A stretch of 64,000 nt of DNA from Gordonia pseudamarae (GTDB taxonomy: Bacteria; Actinomycetota; Actinomycetes; Mycobacteriales; Mycobacteriaceae). Shown here piece by piece: positions 48,205 through 57,996 of the stretch. The notes beneath the pieces were generated by a model, which was not told where the DNA came from, did no database searches, and saw only the letters and a program-made list of their open reading frames with translations. Made by a program: the position numbers and the translations under genes. The DNA is taken from positions 2,170,001 through 2,234,000 of the forward strand of contig NZ_CP045809.1 in NCBI RefSeq assembly GCF_025273675.1, read 5' to 3'. Positions within the stretch are counted from its first letter, which is position 1. Each line of letters starts with the position of its first letter.

Positions 48205-48310
48205 GTGGCGCAGTCCCTTCGTCGTCAACAAGGCTACCCTGAGCTGGGCGGGAACACCCCTCACGCCCGATTCGGCTCGCGTGTCCCGGCGCAGGGCCGT
48301 CCTCGCCGCG

Positions 48311-48342
48311 CTCCGGCGCCGTCGAACTCCGGCGCCGTCGAA
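48311..48342. repeat. Tandem 16-bp repeat upstream of acuC
   Basis: CTCCGGCGCCGTCGAA is present twice in direct succession (48311-48326, 48327-48342), with a third diverged start. It lies in the ideR-acuC divergent gap, about 95 bases before acuC. Function unknown. Confidence 0.7.
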
Positions 48343-48437
48343 CTGCGGCGCGGTCCGCCAGAGGTGCACGTGCGTGTCCGGCCGTGGCGCCCGTCAAACG
48401 GTCGCACATTGCCACCGAGGCCAACTAGATTGAACGT

Positions 48438-49706
48438 GTGACGAGCGGCACCAACGCAGACCCGAGCGCGGCGGTCATCTGGAGTGAGGACTTCCTTGCT
48501 TACAAATGGGCGTACACGCATCCGATGAATCCCGTCAGGCTCGCCCTGACAATGTCCTTGGCGCGCGGCCTCGGTGTTCTCGACGGAATCGAGGAGATTC
48601 CGCCCAGCCATATCGACGATAGCGCGTTGACCGTGGTCCACAGCCAGGACTACATCGACGCGGTCCGGGCCGTCGGATCGGGGACCGCGGCACTGTCGGG
48701 GCCGCTGCTTGAGCGTCTGTTCGGTATCGGTGGCGCCGACAACCCGGTGTTCGAGGGAATGCACGAGGCGGGCCGGCTGCTCGTGGGCGGCACACTGGCC
48801 GCGGCGCAGGCGGTGGCCTCCGGGTCGGTCCGGCGAGCGGTCAACATCGGCGGGGGGATGCATCACGCCATGAAGTCGCATGCCGCCGGTTTCTGTATCT
48901 ACAACGACTGTTCGGTGGCGATTCAATGGCTGCTCGACAACGGCTACGACCGGGTCGCCTACATCGACATCGACGCCCACCACGGTGACGGTGTAGAAAC
49001 GGCGTTCGCCGCCGACCCGCGGGTCCTGACCGTCTCACTGCACCAGCATCCGGCCACACTGTGGCCCGGGACGGGCTGGCCCACCGAGATCGGGCAGGGC
49101 GATGCGCAGGGCACGGCGGTCAACCTGGCGCTGATGCCCGAGGTCTCCGACCGGCTGTGGCTACGCGCCTTCCACGCGGTCGTGCCGTCCCTGCTCGAAC
49201 AGTTCCGCCCGCAGATCCTGATCACCCAGTGCGGCGCCGACAGCCACCGCGCCGACCCGCTGACCGATCTGGCGCTGACCGTCGACGGCCAGCGCGCCGC
49301 GATGCAGGCGCTGCGCCGCTGCGCCGACACCTATGCCGACGGCCGCTGGGTCGCCGTCGGCGGCGGTGGATACGGGGTGGTCAATGTCGTGCCGCGGAGC
49401 TGGACCCATCTGCTGGCCACCGTCCTCGATCGTGACATCGACGTCGATACGAAGGTCGGCGACGATTGGTACGCACAGGCCTCGATCGTGGCCACCGAGG
49501 TGCATCCGGACTATGCCCGACCGCCGGAGGGTTCCATGGGCGACGGCGGTCTCGTGGACTACGTAGCCTGGGGCGGGGACACCGGCCAGGCGCCGCCGGA
49601 CGGAATCTCCGAAGTCGCGCAGCGACAGACCGATCGTGGGATCCTCGCCACCAGGCGTGCTGTCTACCCCCTGCATGGACTCGACCCGGAGGACCCGCGT
49701 GACTGA
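48438..49706 (+). CDS. acuC: AcuC-type protein deacetylase (class I HDAC fold)
   Basis: Zinc-dependent lysine deacetylase, probably reactivating acetylated acyl-CoA synthetases. In 422 residues the charge-relay His pair is 142-143 in GGGMHHAMKS. Zinc ligands are Asp179 and His181 in DIDAHHGDG plus the Asp in QCGADSHRADPL, and the catalytic Tyr is in GGGGYGVV. It starts with GTG, with TAGATT at 48425-48430 as a close -10, so may be nearly leaderless. Its last 8 bases overlap the GNAT/ligase gene, tying deacetylase and acetylase expression. Confidence 0.92.
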   Translation: MTSGTNADPSAAVIWSEDFLAYKWAYTHPMNPVRLALTMSLARGLGVLDGIEEIPPSHIDDSALTVVHSQDYIDAVRAVGSGTAALSGPLLERLFGIGGADNPVFEGMHEAGRLLVGGTLAAAQAVASGSVRRAVNIGGGMHHAMKSHAAGFCIYNDCSVAIQWLLDNGYDRVAYIDIDAHHGDGVETAFAADPRVLTVSLHQHPATLWPGTGWPTEIGQGDAQGTAVNLALMPEVSDRLWLRAFHAVVPSLLEQFRPQILITQCGADSHRADPLTDLALTVDGQRAAMQALRRCADTYADGRWVAVGGGGYGVVNVVPRSWTHLLATVLDRDIDVDTKVGDDWYAQASIVATEVHPDYARPPEGSMGDGGLVDYVAWGGDTGQAPPDGISEVAQRQTDRGILATRRAVYPLHGLDPEDPRD

Positions 49707-52611
49707 TCAGTCGGCTGCCGACCACCCACGTCAACCCGAACCGGCGCCGGCCGCGAGCGCTTCCCCCGCCGAGGCGAAGACCGGTGGCACAACGGCACCG
49801 GACCCGCACGGCCGCAGCCCGTGGGACTATCCGCGGCACTGGATCGCCGACGTCCTGGCCTCCGACGGGGGCGTCGTCCACCTGCGCCCTATCGTGCCCG
49901 ACGACGCCGACCGGCTGATCCGCTTCCATGCCGGACTGTCCGAACGTACGCGCTACATGCGGTATTTCGGACCCACCCCCCGGCTGCCCGCGCGCGAGGT
50001 AGCCCGTATGACCACCGTCGACCACCACAATCGGGTGGCGATCGTGGCGGTGCTGGCCGACGACATCATCGCGATGGGTGTCTATGAGGGTCTGGCCATC
50101 GACGGCCGCCCCGATGCCGCCGAGGTGGCGTTCGTGGTGGCCGATGAGCATCAGGGGCGCGGCCTGGGTCCGGTGCTGCTCGAACATCTGGCCGGTGCCG
50201 CCGCCGAGAACGGATTCACCAGGTTCGAGGCCGAGGTCCTCAGCGAGAATCCGAACATGGTGGCGGTGTTCCGTGACGCCGGGTACCAGCTCTCCCGCAG
50301 CTTCGACGGCAGCACCGTGCACGTCGAGTTCGAGATCGATCCCACCGATGCGATCTCGTCGGTGCGCAACGCCCGTGAACGCGCCTCCGAGGCCCGTAGC
50401 GTCGCCAACCTGCTCCGGCCGATGTCGGTGGCGGTCATCGGCGCCTCGACCGACCCCCGCAAGGTGGGCAACGCGCTGCTGAGCAACATCGTGGCCGCCG
50501 GATTCACCGGTCCGGTGTATCCGGTGAACGGCCCGGTGCACGCCGAGCACACCGCCGACCCCGACGACCCGGCCCCGGCACCCAAACCGTGGGCCGCGAT
50601 GATGGGGTCGGGCTACACCCCACCGGCCCGCAGATCACGCGAACGCCAGCCCGCGGTGCGCGGCATCCGCGCCTATCCGACGGTGCGCGACATCCCCGAC
50701 CCGGTCGATCTGGCCGTGGTCGCGGTCCCCGCCGAACGCGTCGACGCGGTCCTCGACGACTGCCTGGCCAAGGGGGTGCGCACCCTGGTGGTGGTCACCT
50801 CCGGGTTCGGCGACGCCGGCACGGCGGGACTGGAGAGCGAGAACCGGCTACTGGCCCAGGTGCGCGAACACGGGATGCGTCTGGTGGGCCCCAACGCGCT
50901 GGGCGTGGTCAACAACGACCCGGAGATCGCGCTCAACGCCACCCTCGCGCCGCGGATCCCGCAGCCGGGCCGGGTGGGGTTCTTCTGCCAGTCCGGTGCG
51001 CTGGGCATCACCATCCTCGACACCGCCGCCCAGCGGCAGATCGGCCTGTCGACGTTCGTGTCGGCCGGAAACCGCGCCGATGTCTCGGGCAATGATCTGC
51101 TGCAGTACTGGGACTCGGATGCGGCCACCGACGTGGTCCTGCTGTACCTGGAGAGCTTCGGCAACCCGCGCAAGTTCTCGCGCATCGCGCGGCGGGTGTC
51201 CCGGTCCAAACCGATCGTGGCGGTCAAACGGGGCAACAGTGCCATGAGTCCGGTACGGGCCGCCCGGACGAAGGAGGCCCGCATCGACGACGAGATCGCG
51301 CAGATGGTGCTCGAACAGGCCGGGGTGGTGCGTGTGGACACCATCGACGAACTCTTCGACTGTGGTTCGGTGTTCGCCTTCCAGCCGTTGCCGCGCGGCC
51401 CACGCACCCGCATCATCGGCAACTCGTCGGTGCTGGGCAGCCTGGCCGCCGAGACGGCGCGGTCACATGGACTGGTGGTGACCGACTCCGTCGATCTCGG
51501 GGCCGCGGCCTCCGAGGACGCGTTCGAGGATGCGGTCACCGCCGCGATGACCGATTTCACCGTCGATGCGATCCTCGTCGTGTTCGTGCCACCGGTCGCG
51601 GTGGACGCGGACTGGCACGCGCGGGCGCTCATGGCCGCCGCCGGCACCCCGGATGCCGACGCGCCCAAACCGATCGTGTCGACGTTCCTGGCGGTGGAAG
51701 GTATGCCGGCGGGCCTGACGAAGCCCGGACCGGACGGACTGCCCACCGCCGGGTCGATCCCGTCGTTCCCCAGTCCTGAACGGGCCGCCACCGCACTGGC
51801 CAGGGCCTGGCAGTACGCCAACTGGCGCCGGCGCCCCGAGGTTGAGCCGGTGCGGGTGGAGGGGATCGATCACGAGGGTGCCCGGACCCTGGTCCGGGAG
51901 GCGCTCACCGATCTGCCCGAAGCCGCCGACGGCCCGGCGCCGACGGTGGCCCTGAACCCGGTCGACTCGCATCGACTGCTGGAGATGTACGGGATCAACG
52001 TGGTGCCGTTCCGTGAGGTCCGCACGATGCACGAGGCGTCGGCGGCAGCCCGGGAGCTGGGTTTCCCGGTGGCGGTCAAGGCCACGTCGTCGTCGTGGCG
52101 CGGACGGCTGGACAGGGAGGGGGCACGCCTGGACCTGCCCGATGCGACCGCGGTGATCACCGCTTTCACCGAGTTGTCGGCGCTGACCGGCGATTCGGTG
52201 CTGCACGTGCAGAAGATGGCACCCAAGGGGATCGGGACGGTCATCGAGATCCGTGACGACGCCTCGTTCGGGTCGGTCATCTCGTACGGACTGTCCGGCC
52301 GCACGTTCGAACTGCTCGGCGACCGCGGCTACCGGGCGATGCCGTTGACCGAGTACGACGCCAACGAACTGCTCGGCGAACCACGGTCGGCGACGCTGGT
52401 GCAGGGCGCGGACGAGGAGGGCGGAGTCGACACCACGGCGCTGGCCGACGTGCTGGTGCGGGTGTCGGCGCTCGGTGAGGACAACGCGGAGATCCGGAGT
52501 CTGGCGATCGACCCGATCCTGGTGTCTGCGGATGGGGCGGCGGTGCTGTCGGCCCAGGTGGTGCTCGGCCCGGTGCCGACCCGTGCCGACAGCGGACCTC
52601 GCCGGTTGTAG
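49699..52611 (+). CDS. GNAT protein acetyltransferase fused to acyl-CoA synthetase (NDP-forming)-like domains
   Basis: A 970-residue protein with an N-terminal GNAT domain (about 45-205; HLRPIVPDDADRLIRFHAGL, acetyl-CoA site VADEHQGRGLGPVLLEHL). A CoA-binding Rossmann domain follows (SVAVIGASTDPRKVGNALL), then succinyl-CoA-ligase-like parts (FFCQSGALGITILD, FVSAGNRADVSGNDLLQYW) and a C-terminal ATP-grasp-like region (LGFPVAVKATSSSWRGRLD). This architecture resembles the Pat/AcuA-type lysine acetyltransferases that silence acetyl-CoA synthetase, with GNAT placed first as in actinobacteria. The GTG at 49699 follows GGAGGA and overlaps acuC by 8 bases. Confidence 0.88.
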   Translation: MTDQSAADHPRQPEPAPAASASPAEAKTGGTTAPDPHGRSPWDYPRHWIADVLASDGGVVHLRPIVPDDADRLIRFHAGLSERTRYMRYFGPTPRLPAREVARMTTVDHHNRVAIVAVLADDIIAMGVYEGLAIDGRPDAAEVAFVVADEHQGRGLGPVLLEHLAGAAAENGFTRFEAEVLSENPNMVAVFRDAGYQLSRSFDGSTVHVEFEIDPTDAISSVRNARERASEARSVANLLRPMSVAVIGASTDPRKVGNALLSNIVAAGFTGPVYPVNGPVHAEHTADPDDPAPAPKPWAAMMGSGYTPPARRSRERQPAVRGIRAYPTVRDIPDPVDLAVVAVPAERVDAVLDDCLAKGVRTLVVVTSGFGDAGTAGLESENRLLAQVREHGMRLVGPNALGVVNNDPEIALNATLAPRIPQPGRVGFFCQSGALGITILDTAAQRQIGLSTFVSAGNRADVSGNDLLQYWDSDAATDVVLLYLESFGNPRKFSRIARRVSRSKPIVAVKRGNSAMSPVRAARTKEARIDDEIAQMVLEQAGVVRVDTIDELFDCGSVFAFQPLPRGPRTRIIGNSSVLGSLAAETARSHGLVVTDSVDLGAAASEDAFEDAVTAAMTDFTVDAILVVFVPPVAVDADWHARALMAAAGTPDADAPKPIVSTFLAVEGMPAGLTKPGPDGLPTAGSIPSFPSPERAATALARAWQYANWRRRPEVEPVRVEGIDHEGARTLVREALTDLPEAADGPAPTVALNPVDSHRLLEMYGINVVPFREVRTMHEASAAARELGFPVAVKATSSSWRGRLDREGARLDLPDATAVITAFTELSALTGDSVLHVQKMAPKGIGTVIEIRDDASFGSVISYGLSGRTFELLGDRGYRAMPLTEYDANELLGEPRSATLVQGADEEGGVDTTALADVLVRVSALGEDNAEIRSLAIDPILVSADGAAVLSAQVVLGPVPTRADSGPRRL

Positions 52612-52667
52612 CGCGCAGGTCGTGGTGGGCGCCGGTCACCGGATGGTGGTCCGGCCCCGCGACGTCA

Positions 52668-52704
52668 CGAGCCGCCACAGGGATCTGGTCCCCGTGGCGG
52701 CTCG
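52668..52704. terminator. Hairpin between the acetyltransferase and sigB genes
   Basis: An 11-bp inverted repeat (52668-52678 with 52694-52704), partly extended inward, lies between converging genes. No T-run is present. Confidence 0.7.
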
Positions 52705-52742
52705 GATCGACAAGGGTCTGTGCACCTGTGCGGGTGCGATGG

Positions 52743-53765
52743 TCAGCTCGCGTAGGCGCGCAACCGTTCGGCCCGATCACCGTGGCGCAGTTTGCCCATC
52801 ACCTCGCGCTCGATCTGCCGGACACGCTCCCGGGACAGGCCGAATGCGCGGCCGATCTGATCGAGGGTGCGCGGCTGACCGTCGTCGAGCCCGTACCGCA
52901 TGCGGATGACCTGCTGCTCGCGCTCGTCGAGGGTGGCCAGCACCGCACGGATGTCCGAGTGCAGCAGACCCGAGATGACCACGTTCTCCGCCGACGTCGC
53001 CTCGGCGTCCTCGATGAAATCACCGAGCGGGGCCTCTTCGTCGTTGCCGACCGGCATGTCCAGGCTCACCGGGTCACGGCTGTGGTCGAGCAGGTCGGCG
53101 ATCTTTTCCTCGGGGATACCCGACTCGTTGGAGATCTCGGCGTCGGTGGCCTCCCGGCCGAGCTGCTGATGCAGTTCCCGTTTGATGCGGGCGATCTTGT
53201 TGACCTGCTCCACGAGGTGGACGGGCAACCGGATGGTGCGGCTCTGGTCGGCCATACCGCGGGTGATCGCCTGCCGGATCCACCAGGTGGCGTAGGTGGA
53301 GAACTTGAATCCCTTGGCGTAGTCGAACTTCTCCATCGCCCGGATCAGACCGAGGTTGCCCTCCTGGATCAGATCCAGCAGCGGCATACCGCGGCCGGTG
53401 TACCGCTTGGCCAGGGACACCACGAGCCTCAGGTTGGCCTCGAGCAGGTGGGCGCGGGCCATCTCGCCCTCGCGGACGATCAGCTTCAGGTCGCGCTTCT
53501 TGGCTGCGGTCAGACGCTTGCCGCTGCCCAGCAGATGATTGGCATAGAGTCCGGCCTCGATCTGTTTGGCCAGCTCGACCTCCTGCTCGGCGTTGAGCAG
53601 CGCGGTGCGGCCGATGCCGTTGAGATAGACGCGGACCAGATCGGCGGCGGGGGACTGCGCATCCAGATCCTGCTCGGTCATCGCCGGGCGTGTGCTGGGG
53701 GACGGTGTCGCCGACGAGGCGATGCTGGGGGCGACTTCCGGGCGTACAACTGTCGAGCGTGACAT
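52743..53765 (-). CDS. sigB: RNA polymerase sigma factor SigB
   Basis: Group 2 sigma-70 factor for stress and stationary-phase transcription. The 340 residues contain region 1.2 ([25 protein letters not shown]), region 2 ([39 protein letters not shown] with brackets), region 3 and region 4 ([19 protein letters not shown]). It lacks the long N-terminal extension of SigA. The ATG at 53765 starts [11 protein letters not shown]; an open frame further upstream crosses the promoter and is not coding. Confidence 0.95.
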   Translation of the reverse strand: MSRSTVVRPEVAPSIASSATPSPSTRPAMTEQDLDAQSPAADLVRVYLNGIGRTALLNAEQEVELAKQIEAGLYANHLLGSGKRLTAAKKRDLKLIVREGEMARAHLLEANLRLVVSLAKRYTGRGMPLLDLIQEGNLGLIRAMEKFDYAKGFKFSTYATWWIRQAITRGMADQSRTIRLPVHLVEQVNKIARIKRELHQQLGREATDAEISNESGIPEEKIADLLDHSRDPVSLDMPVGNDEEAPLGDFIEDAEATSAENVVISGLLHSDIRAVLATLDEREQQVIRMRYGLDDGQPRTLDQIGRAFGLSRERVRQIEREVMGKLRHGDRAERLRAYAS

Positions 53766-53799
53766 TCGGCCTCCTGAATCGAGTGCGTTCACAGGATTC

Positions 53800-53826
53800 A
53801 ACGGACTCACCGCCGACAAAGTTCCC
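53800..53826 (-). promoter_or_regulatory. SigE/SigH-type promoter for sigB
   Basis: On the minus strand GGGAAC (53826-53821) is followed after exactly 17 bp by CGTT (53803-53800), 35 bases before the sigB start. This fits the SigE/SigH consensus and mycobacterial practice, where sigB is transcribed by SigE- and SigH-holoenzymes. Confidence 0.8.
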
Positions 53827-53911
53827 GGGCCGCCGCAATCACCGCGGCGCCCGCAAGTGCCTGTGACCTGGTTCGATGTGGTGATCCCCGGACGGCTCGG
53901 CTGAGAAGTTG

Positions 53912-54298
53912 CTAAGAGTCGCCCCGGCGGGAACCGTCGACGACGGTGTCCTCCCACGCCGAACCGCCGATCGAGCGGTCGGTGCGGTCGAGCTGAAGCG
54001 GGCCGATGACGTGGTGTTCGGCCCCGTACCGGTAATGCGCCTCCTCGCCCCGTTTGCGCGCGGGACGGTCGTTGGCGACCAACACCGCCACCCACGGCAG
54101 CGGGATGGACAGCACCACGATGCCCAGCGCCAGCAGACCAGAGCCGGTGATGTTGTACGCGATGGCGGCGATGATCAGCGCCGGAACGCGAAATGCCATC
54201 AGTGTCAGGTATTTGCGCACCCGGGCGCGGTGCTGTGCGTCGAACGATTCCTCGGCGTCGGTGATGAGGAATGCGTCGGCAGATCCGTGATTGCCCAT
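53912..54298 (-). CDS. DUF3099 membrane protein
   Basis: A 128-residue protein of the actinobacterial DUF3099 family. A polar start ([22 protein letters not shown]) is followed by two helices ([19 protein letters not shown] and [20 protein letters not shown]) and the conserved ANDRPARKR. The charged C terminus is cytosolic. Function unknown. It is divergent from the DUF3039 gene, both near sigB as in mycobacteria. The ATG at 54298 is chosen because the frame upstream overlaps the divergent gene. Confidence 0.8.
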   Translation of the reverse strand: MGNHGSADAFLITDAEESFDAQHRARVRKYLTLMAFRVPALIIAAIAYNITGSGLLALGIVVLSIPLPWVAVLVANDRPARKRGEEAHYRYGAEHHVIGPLQLDRTDRSIGGSAWEDTVVDGSRRGDS

Positions 54299-54392
54299 AC
54301 CTCCACTGTCCGCGCATTCGTGCCCGGTCGCAAGCCGGTGCCGGGTGGGCACACCTGTCCAGCGACCGGGCCGCGCACTTACTATGGTGGGC

Positions 54393-54650
54393 ATGGGAAC
54401 GCAGACCATTGACCGGCCCGACGTCGACATCGACGAACGGCCCGACACCGATGCCACAGACCGGGGTGATGACGACACCCCCAAGTTCTTCCACTATGTG
54501 AAGAAGAACAAGATCGCCGAGAGTGCCGTCATGGGAAATCATGTGGTCGCGCTGTGCGGTGAGACCTTCCCGGTGACCCGCTCGGCCAAGCCGGGCTCGC
54601 CGGTGTGCCCCAAGTGCAAGAAGATCTACAACCGGATGCGCAAGGAGTGA
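54393..54650 (+). CDS. DUF3039 zinc-ribbon-like protein
   Basis: An 85-residue conserved actinobacterial protein. An acidic N terminus precedes [20 protein letters not shown]. Three cysteines follow, one in ALCGETFPV and two in [12 protein letters not shown], giving a probable metal site. Function unknown (Rv2708c-like). An in-frame ATG at 54384 is an alternative start; TACTAT at 54379-54384 resembles a -10 and argues for the later start or a leaderless transcript. Confidence 0.82.
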   Translation: MGTQTIDRPDVDIDERPDTDATDRGDDDTPKFFHYVKKNKIAESAVMGNHVVALCGETFPVTRSAKPGSPVCPKCKKIYNRMRKE

Positions 54651-54681
54651 GTCGCGCCGCCGGTGGTCGGCAGCGCGCCGG

Positions 54682-56031
54682 CTAGCGGCGGCGGATCGGT
54701 CCGCTGCCGAAACGTTCGGGCAGCGTCTTGATCTGATCGGTGAAGTCCGAGGTCTGGGAGTGCACCCACTCCTTGACCTGGGTCGAAGCCGTGGGTTTGG
54801 CCGGCCACATCGACTGGATCGCGGCATTCACCTCGGCGCCGCCGACGATCGCGAAGCCCAGGAAGAACGCGAACAGCAGGAACGCGATTGGGGTGGCCAG
54901 TGCGCCGTAGGACACACCGACCTTGGTGATGGTGGCCAGGTACTCGCGCAGCACCGAGCTCGACAACCAGAAGAACACGGCCGCCACGACCGAGCCCGCG
55001 AGCAGCCGGTGCCAGGGCGGCGGGTTGGGCAGGGCCAGGTGGTAGAGCGTGGTGAGTACCCCGATCAGCAGGATCGCGACGGCGGGGAAGTAGCCGTAGT
55101 CGATGAGCCGGGTCACCCATGAGTCCCATTCGTCCGGCACGATCCTGCGCAGATATGTCGGGCCCAGCGCCACCAGCGGCAACACCACCACCGACACCGC
55201 CAGAAAGGCCACATACAGCAGTAGCGCGAAGATCCGCTGCCACACCGGGTTGCGGACTTCGTGCTGATCGTGCGCGCGCACGATCGAGGCGACATAGCAC
55301 GACACGGCCGACGACCCGGCCCACAGTGACATGACGAAGCCGACCGACACCACGGACACCTTGCCGTGGCTGAGCACATTCTCCACCGTCGGGCTGATCA
55401 GGTCGTTCATCACGTTCTCGGAGAACGCGCGACCGGCGAGGGAGATGATCCTGTCGGAGATGACCGTGGTGGTGTCGGCGCCGAACCAGCCTGAAACGTA
55501 GCCGAGGCTGCCGAGCAGTCCGAGCAGCAGTGGCGGCAGTGACAGTGCCTGCCAGAAGGCGGCCTGCGCCGCCCACCCGATGATGCCGTGGTTCCACGAG
55601 TTGACGATCGTGCGCCAGACCATCTTGTGCATGTTCCGCAGCACCGGCAGGCGCTGCGGAACCGGCTCGGCCTCGGGTGCCGGGTCGCGGTGGCCGTCGG
55701 CATCGGCCCGGCCGGAACCGGGATACTTCTCGGCGCCGGCCCGATCGGTACGCAGCGGCACGGTGTCGAGTTGATCTGGGTCGAGTTGATCTGGGTCGAG
55801 CTGATCCGGGTCGAGTTGATCTGGGCCGAGTTGATCCGTCCCGCCCGGTACCGGAGCGCGGCGCGGCGCGTCAGGGTGGCCGGATACAACCGGCGACGGT
55901 TCGTCGTCGTCGGGTATCGGTGCGGGGTGTCGGTGTCGCGTGGCAATGCCCTTTATCGTGGCGGATCGGAACGCCGAACACGCTACAGGGTCGGTCAGTC
56001 GGTTCGGCGTGTCGTGCCTGAGCGGCAACAC
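54682..56031 (-). CDS. YihY/BrkB (UPF0761) family membrane protein
   Basis: A 449-residue form of a six-helix inner-membrane protein often mis-named ribonuclease BN. The family core begins [20 protein letters not shown] (near 55635) and includes [19 protein letters not shown] and [20 protein letters not shown]. The roughly 130 N-terminal residues are Pro/Asp-rich and carry a five-fold DPDQL repeat. The start is uncertain: GTG at 56031, GTG near 55761, or the core ATG. The homologue Rv2707 is much shorter. It diverges from the helicase gene at 56154. Confidence 0.78.
   Translation of the reverse strand: MLPLRHDTPNRLTDPVACSAFRSATIKGIATRHRHPAPIPDDDEPSPVVSGHPDAPRRAPVPGGTDQLGPDQLDPDQLDPDQLDPDQLDTVPLRTDRAGAEKYPGSGRADADGHRDPAPEAEPVPQRLPVLRNMHKMVWRTIVNSWNHGIIGWAAQAAFWQALSLPPLLLGLLGSLGYVSGWFGADTTTVISDRIISLAGRAFSENVMNDLISPTVENVLSHGKVSVVSVGFVMSLWAGSSAVSCYVASIVRAHDQHEVRNPVWQRIFALLLYVAFLAVSVVVLPLVALGPTYLRRIVPDEWDSWVTRLIDYGYFPAVAILLIGVLTTLYHLALPNPPPWHRLLAGSVVAAVFFWLSSSVLREYLATITKVGVSYGALATPIAFLLFAFFLGFAIVGGAEVNAAIQSMWPAKPTASTQVKEWVHSQTSDFTDQIKTLPERFGSGPIRRR
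55765..55839 (-). repeat. Five 15-bp tandem units in the YihY-family gene
   Basis: Units begin at 55765, 55780, 55795, 55810 and 55825 (plus-strand consensus GTCGAGTTGATCTGG, one to three changes per unit). On the minus strand they encode repeated [10 protein letters not shown]. The period is a multiple of three, so copy-number change would keep the frame. Confidence 0.9.
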
Positions 56032-56153
56032 GTGGCCTCGAGCACGTTGTCGCGCGTCCGGCTCGCGGCGCTCGCGGGGGTAGCATTGCTGAGTTCCCGG
56101 CGCGCACAGGTGTGGCCGGCGGAGCTTTCGTTTCGTAAGGAGTCGGCAGAGAC

Positions 56154-57893
56154 GTGACCCAAGCACATTCGGCGGCCGAGAGTACGGTGACGGCGACAGA
56201 AGGTGCGTCAGGAATCCGGCTCCGTGCCTGGCAGCGACGCGCCCTCACCAAATATCTGGCCACCACACCGACCGACTTCCTCGCCGTCGCCACACCCGGT
56301 GCCGGCAAGACGACCTTCGGCCTGCGGATCGCCCGCGAACTGCTCGACGACCGGACGATCGACGCGGTGACGGTGGTGGCCCCCACCGAACACCTCAAAC
56401 ACCAGTGGGCCGAAGCCGCCGCCCGTGTGGGCATCGCACTCGACTCGCGGTTCAGCAATTCCACCGGCCAGACCAGCTCGGACTATCACGGGGTGGCCGT
56501 CACCTACGCGCAGGTGGCGGCGCATCCGTACCGGCACCGGGTGCGTACCGAGAATCGCCGGACCCTGGTGATTCTCGACGAGATCCACCACGGTGGCGAC
56601 GCCAAATCCTGGGGCGAGGCCATCCGGGAGGCCTTCTCCGACGCCACCCGTCGGCTGGCGCTCACCGGAACGCCGTTCCGCTCCGACGACTCGCCCATCC
56701 CGTTCGTCACCTACGAACCGGAGGAGGGCGGGGTGCTGCGCTCACGCGCCGACCACACCTACGGATACGCCGACGCCCTCGCCGACGGCGTCGTGCGCCC
56801 GGTGGTGTTCCTGGCCTACAGCGGACAGGCCAGCTGGCGCACCAGCGCCGGTGAGGAGTTCACCGCGCGGCTGGGCGAGCCGCTCTCGGCCGAGCACACC
56901 GCACGCGCGTGGCGAACCGCGCTCGACCCGCACGGCGACTGGATCCCCGCGGTTCTGCAGGCCGCACACACGCGGCTGACGCGGCTACGCGAATCGGGGA
57001 TACCCGATGCCGGTGGTCTGGTCATCGCGACCGACCAGACCAACGCCCGCGACTACGCCGAACTCCTAGAATCGATCACCGGACGCAGACCGGCGCTCGT
57101 GCTGTCCGACGACCCCAAGTCGTCGAGCCGGATCGCCGAGTTCGCCGCCTCCGACGACGAGTGGATGGTCGCGGTCCGCATGGTGTCCGAAGGAGTGGAC
57201 GTGCCGCGGCTCGCGGTGGGCGTGTACGCCACCAGCGCCTCCACGCCGTTGTACTTCGCGCAGGCCATCGGCCGGTTCGTGCGGTCTCGGCGTCCGGGCG
57301 AGACCGCCAGCGTCTTTCTGCCGTCGGTGCCGGTGCTGCTGAATCTGGCCAGCGAGATGGAAGCGCAACGCGACCACGTGCTGGGTAAACCGCACCGGGA
57401 GAGCGACGGGCTCGATGACGCCTTGATCGCCGACGCGAACAAGCAGAACGACGAGCCGGGGGAGGAGGACAAGTCGTTCCAGTCGCTTCACGCCGACGCC
57501 GAGCTCGATCAGGTCATCTTCGACGGATCATCGTTCGGCACCGCCACCTTCGCCGGCAGCGACGAGGAATCGGACTATCTCGGCCTGCCCGGCCTACTCG
57601 ATGCCGATCAGGTGCGCACCCTGCTCAGCAGGCGCCAGCACGAGCAGGTGACCAGGCGCGACGCCGATAAGGCCGCATCCGTCCGGGCCCCCGAGGTGTC
57701 GACGACGACCGGTGACAATCTGCGCGGCCTGCGAAAGGAACTCAACAGCCTGGTGGCATTGCATCACCACCGCACGGGCAAACCGCACGGCATGGTGCAC
57801 AAGGAACTGCGCACCGCCCTCGGCGGTCCGCCCACCGCGATGGCCACCGCCGAGCAACTCCGCGAACGGATTGCCGCGCTGCGCAAGTGGTAG
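56154..57893 (+). CDS. SF2 DEAD/DEAH helicase, XPB/RAD25-like
   Basis: A 579-residue helicase conserved near sigA in Mycobacteriales. Motifs are ATPGAGKTTFGLRIA, VVAPTEHLKHQW, LVILDEIHHGGDAKSWG, LALTGTPFRSDD, VRMVSEGVDVPRLAVGVYA and QAIGRFVRSRR. The C-terminal quarter (AELDQVIFDGSSFGTATF onward) is unassigned and ends with LRKELNSLVALHHHRTGKPH. DNA or RNA substrate unknown. It starts with GTG behind AAGGAG, and ends before a clear hairpin. Confidence 0.87.
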   Translation: MTQAHSAAESTVTATEGASGIRLRAWQRRALTKYLATTPTDFLAVATPGAGKTTFGLRIARELLDDRTIDAVTVVAPTEHLKHQWAEAAARVGIALDSRFSNSTGQTSSDYHGVAVTYAQVAAHPYRHRVRTENRRTLVILDEIHHGGDAKSWGEAIREAFSDATRRLALTGTPFRSDDSPIPFVTYEPEEGGVLRSRADHTYGYADALADGVVRPVVFLAYSGQASWRTSAGEEFTARLGEPLSAEHTARAWRTALDPHGDWIPAVLQAAHTRLTRLRESGIPDAGGLVIATDQTNARDYAELLESITGRRPALVLSDDPKSSSRIAEFAASDDEWMVAVRMVSEGVDVPRLAVGVYATSASTPLYFAQAIGRFVRSRRPGETASVFLPSVPVLLNLASEMEAQRDHVLGKPHRESDGLDDALIADANKQNDEPGEEDKSFQSLHADAELDQVIFDGSSFGTATFAGSDEESDYLGLPGLLDADQVRTLLSRRQHEQVTRRDADKAASVRAPEVSTTTGDNLRGLRKELNSLVALHHHRTGKPHGMVHKELRTALGGPPTAMATAEQLRERIAALRKW

Positions 57894-57921
57894 CGGTATG
57901 ACGCCCCGGCGGCAGACACAC

Positions 57922-57952
57922 GAATGCCCCGGCCGTATCGGCCGGGGCATTC
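57922..57952. terminator. Hairpin after the SF2 helicase gene
   Basis: A perfect 13-bp inverted repeat (57922-57934, 57940-57952) with a GTATC loop lies between the converging helicase and zinc-ribbon genes. Confidence 0.85.
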
Positions 57953-57996
57953 GCAGTGCTATGGGTCGAACTCACGACGTGGACCCGTGACGGGGT

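Noticed and set aside
48230..48240. IdeR autoregulatory box before ideR
   Set aside because: Only a half resembles the 19-bp iron-box consensus; too weak to list as a site.
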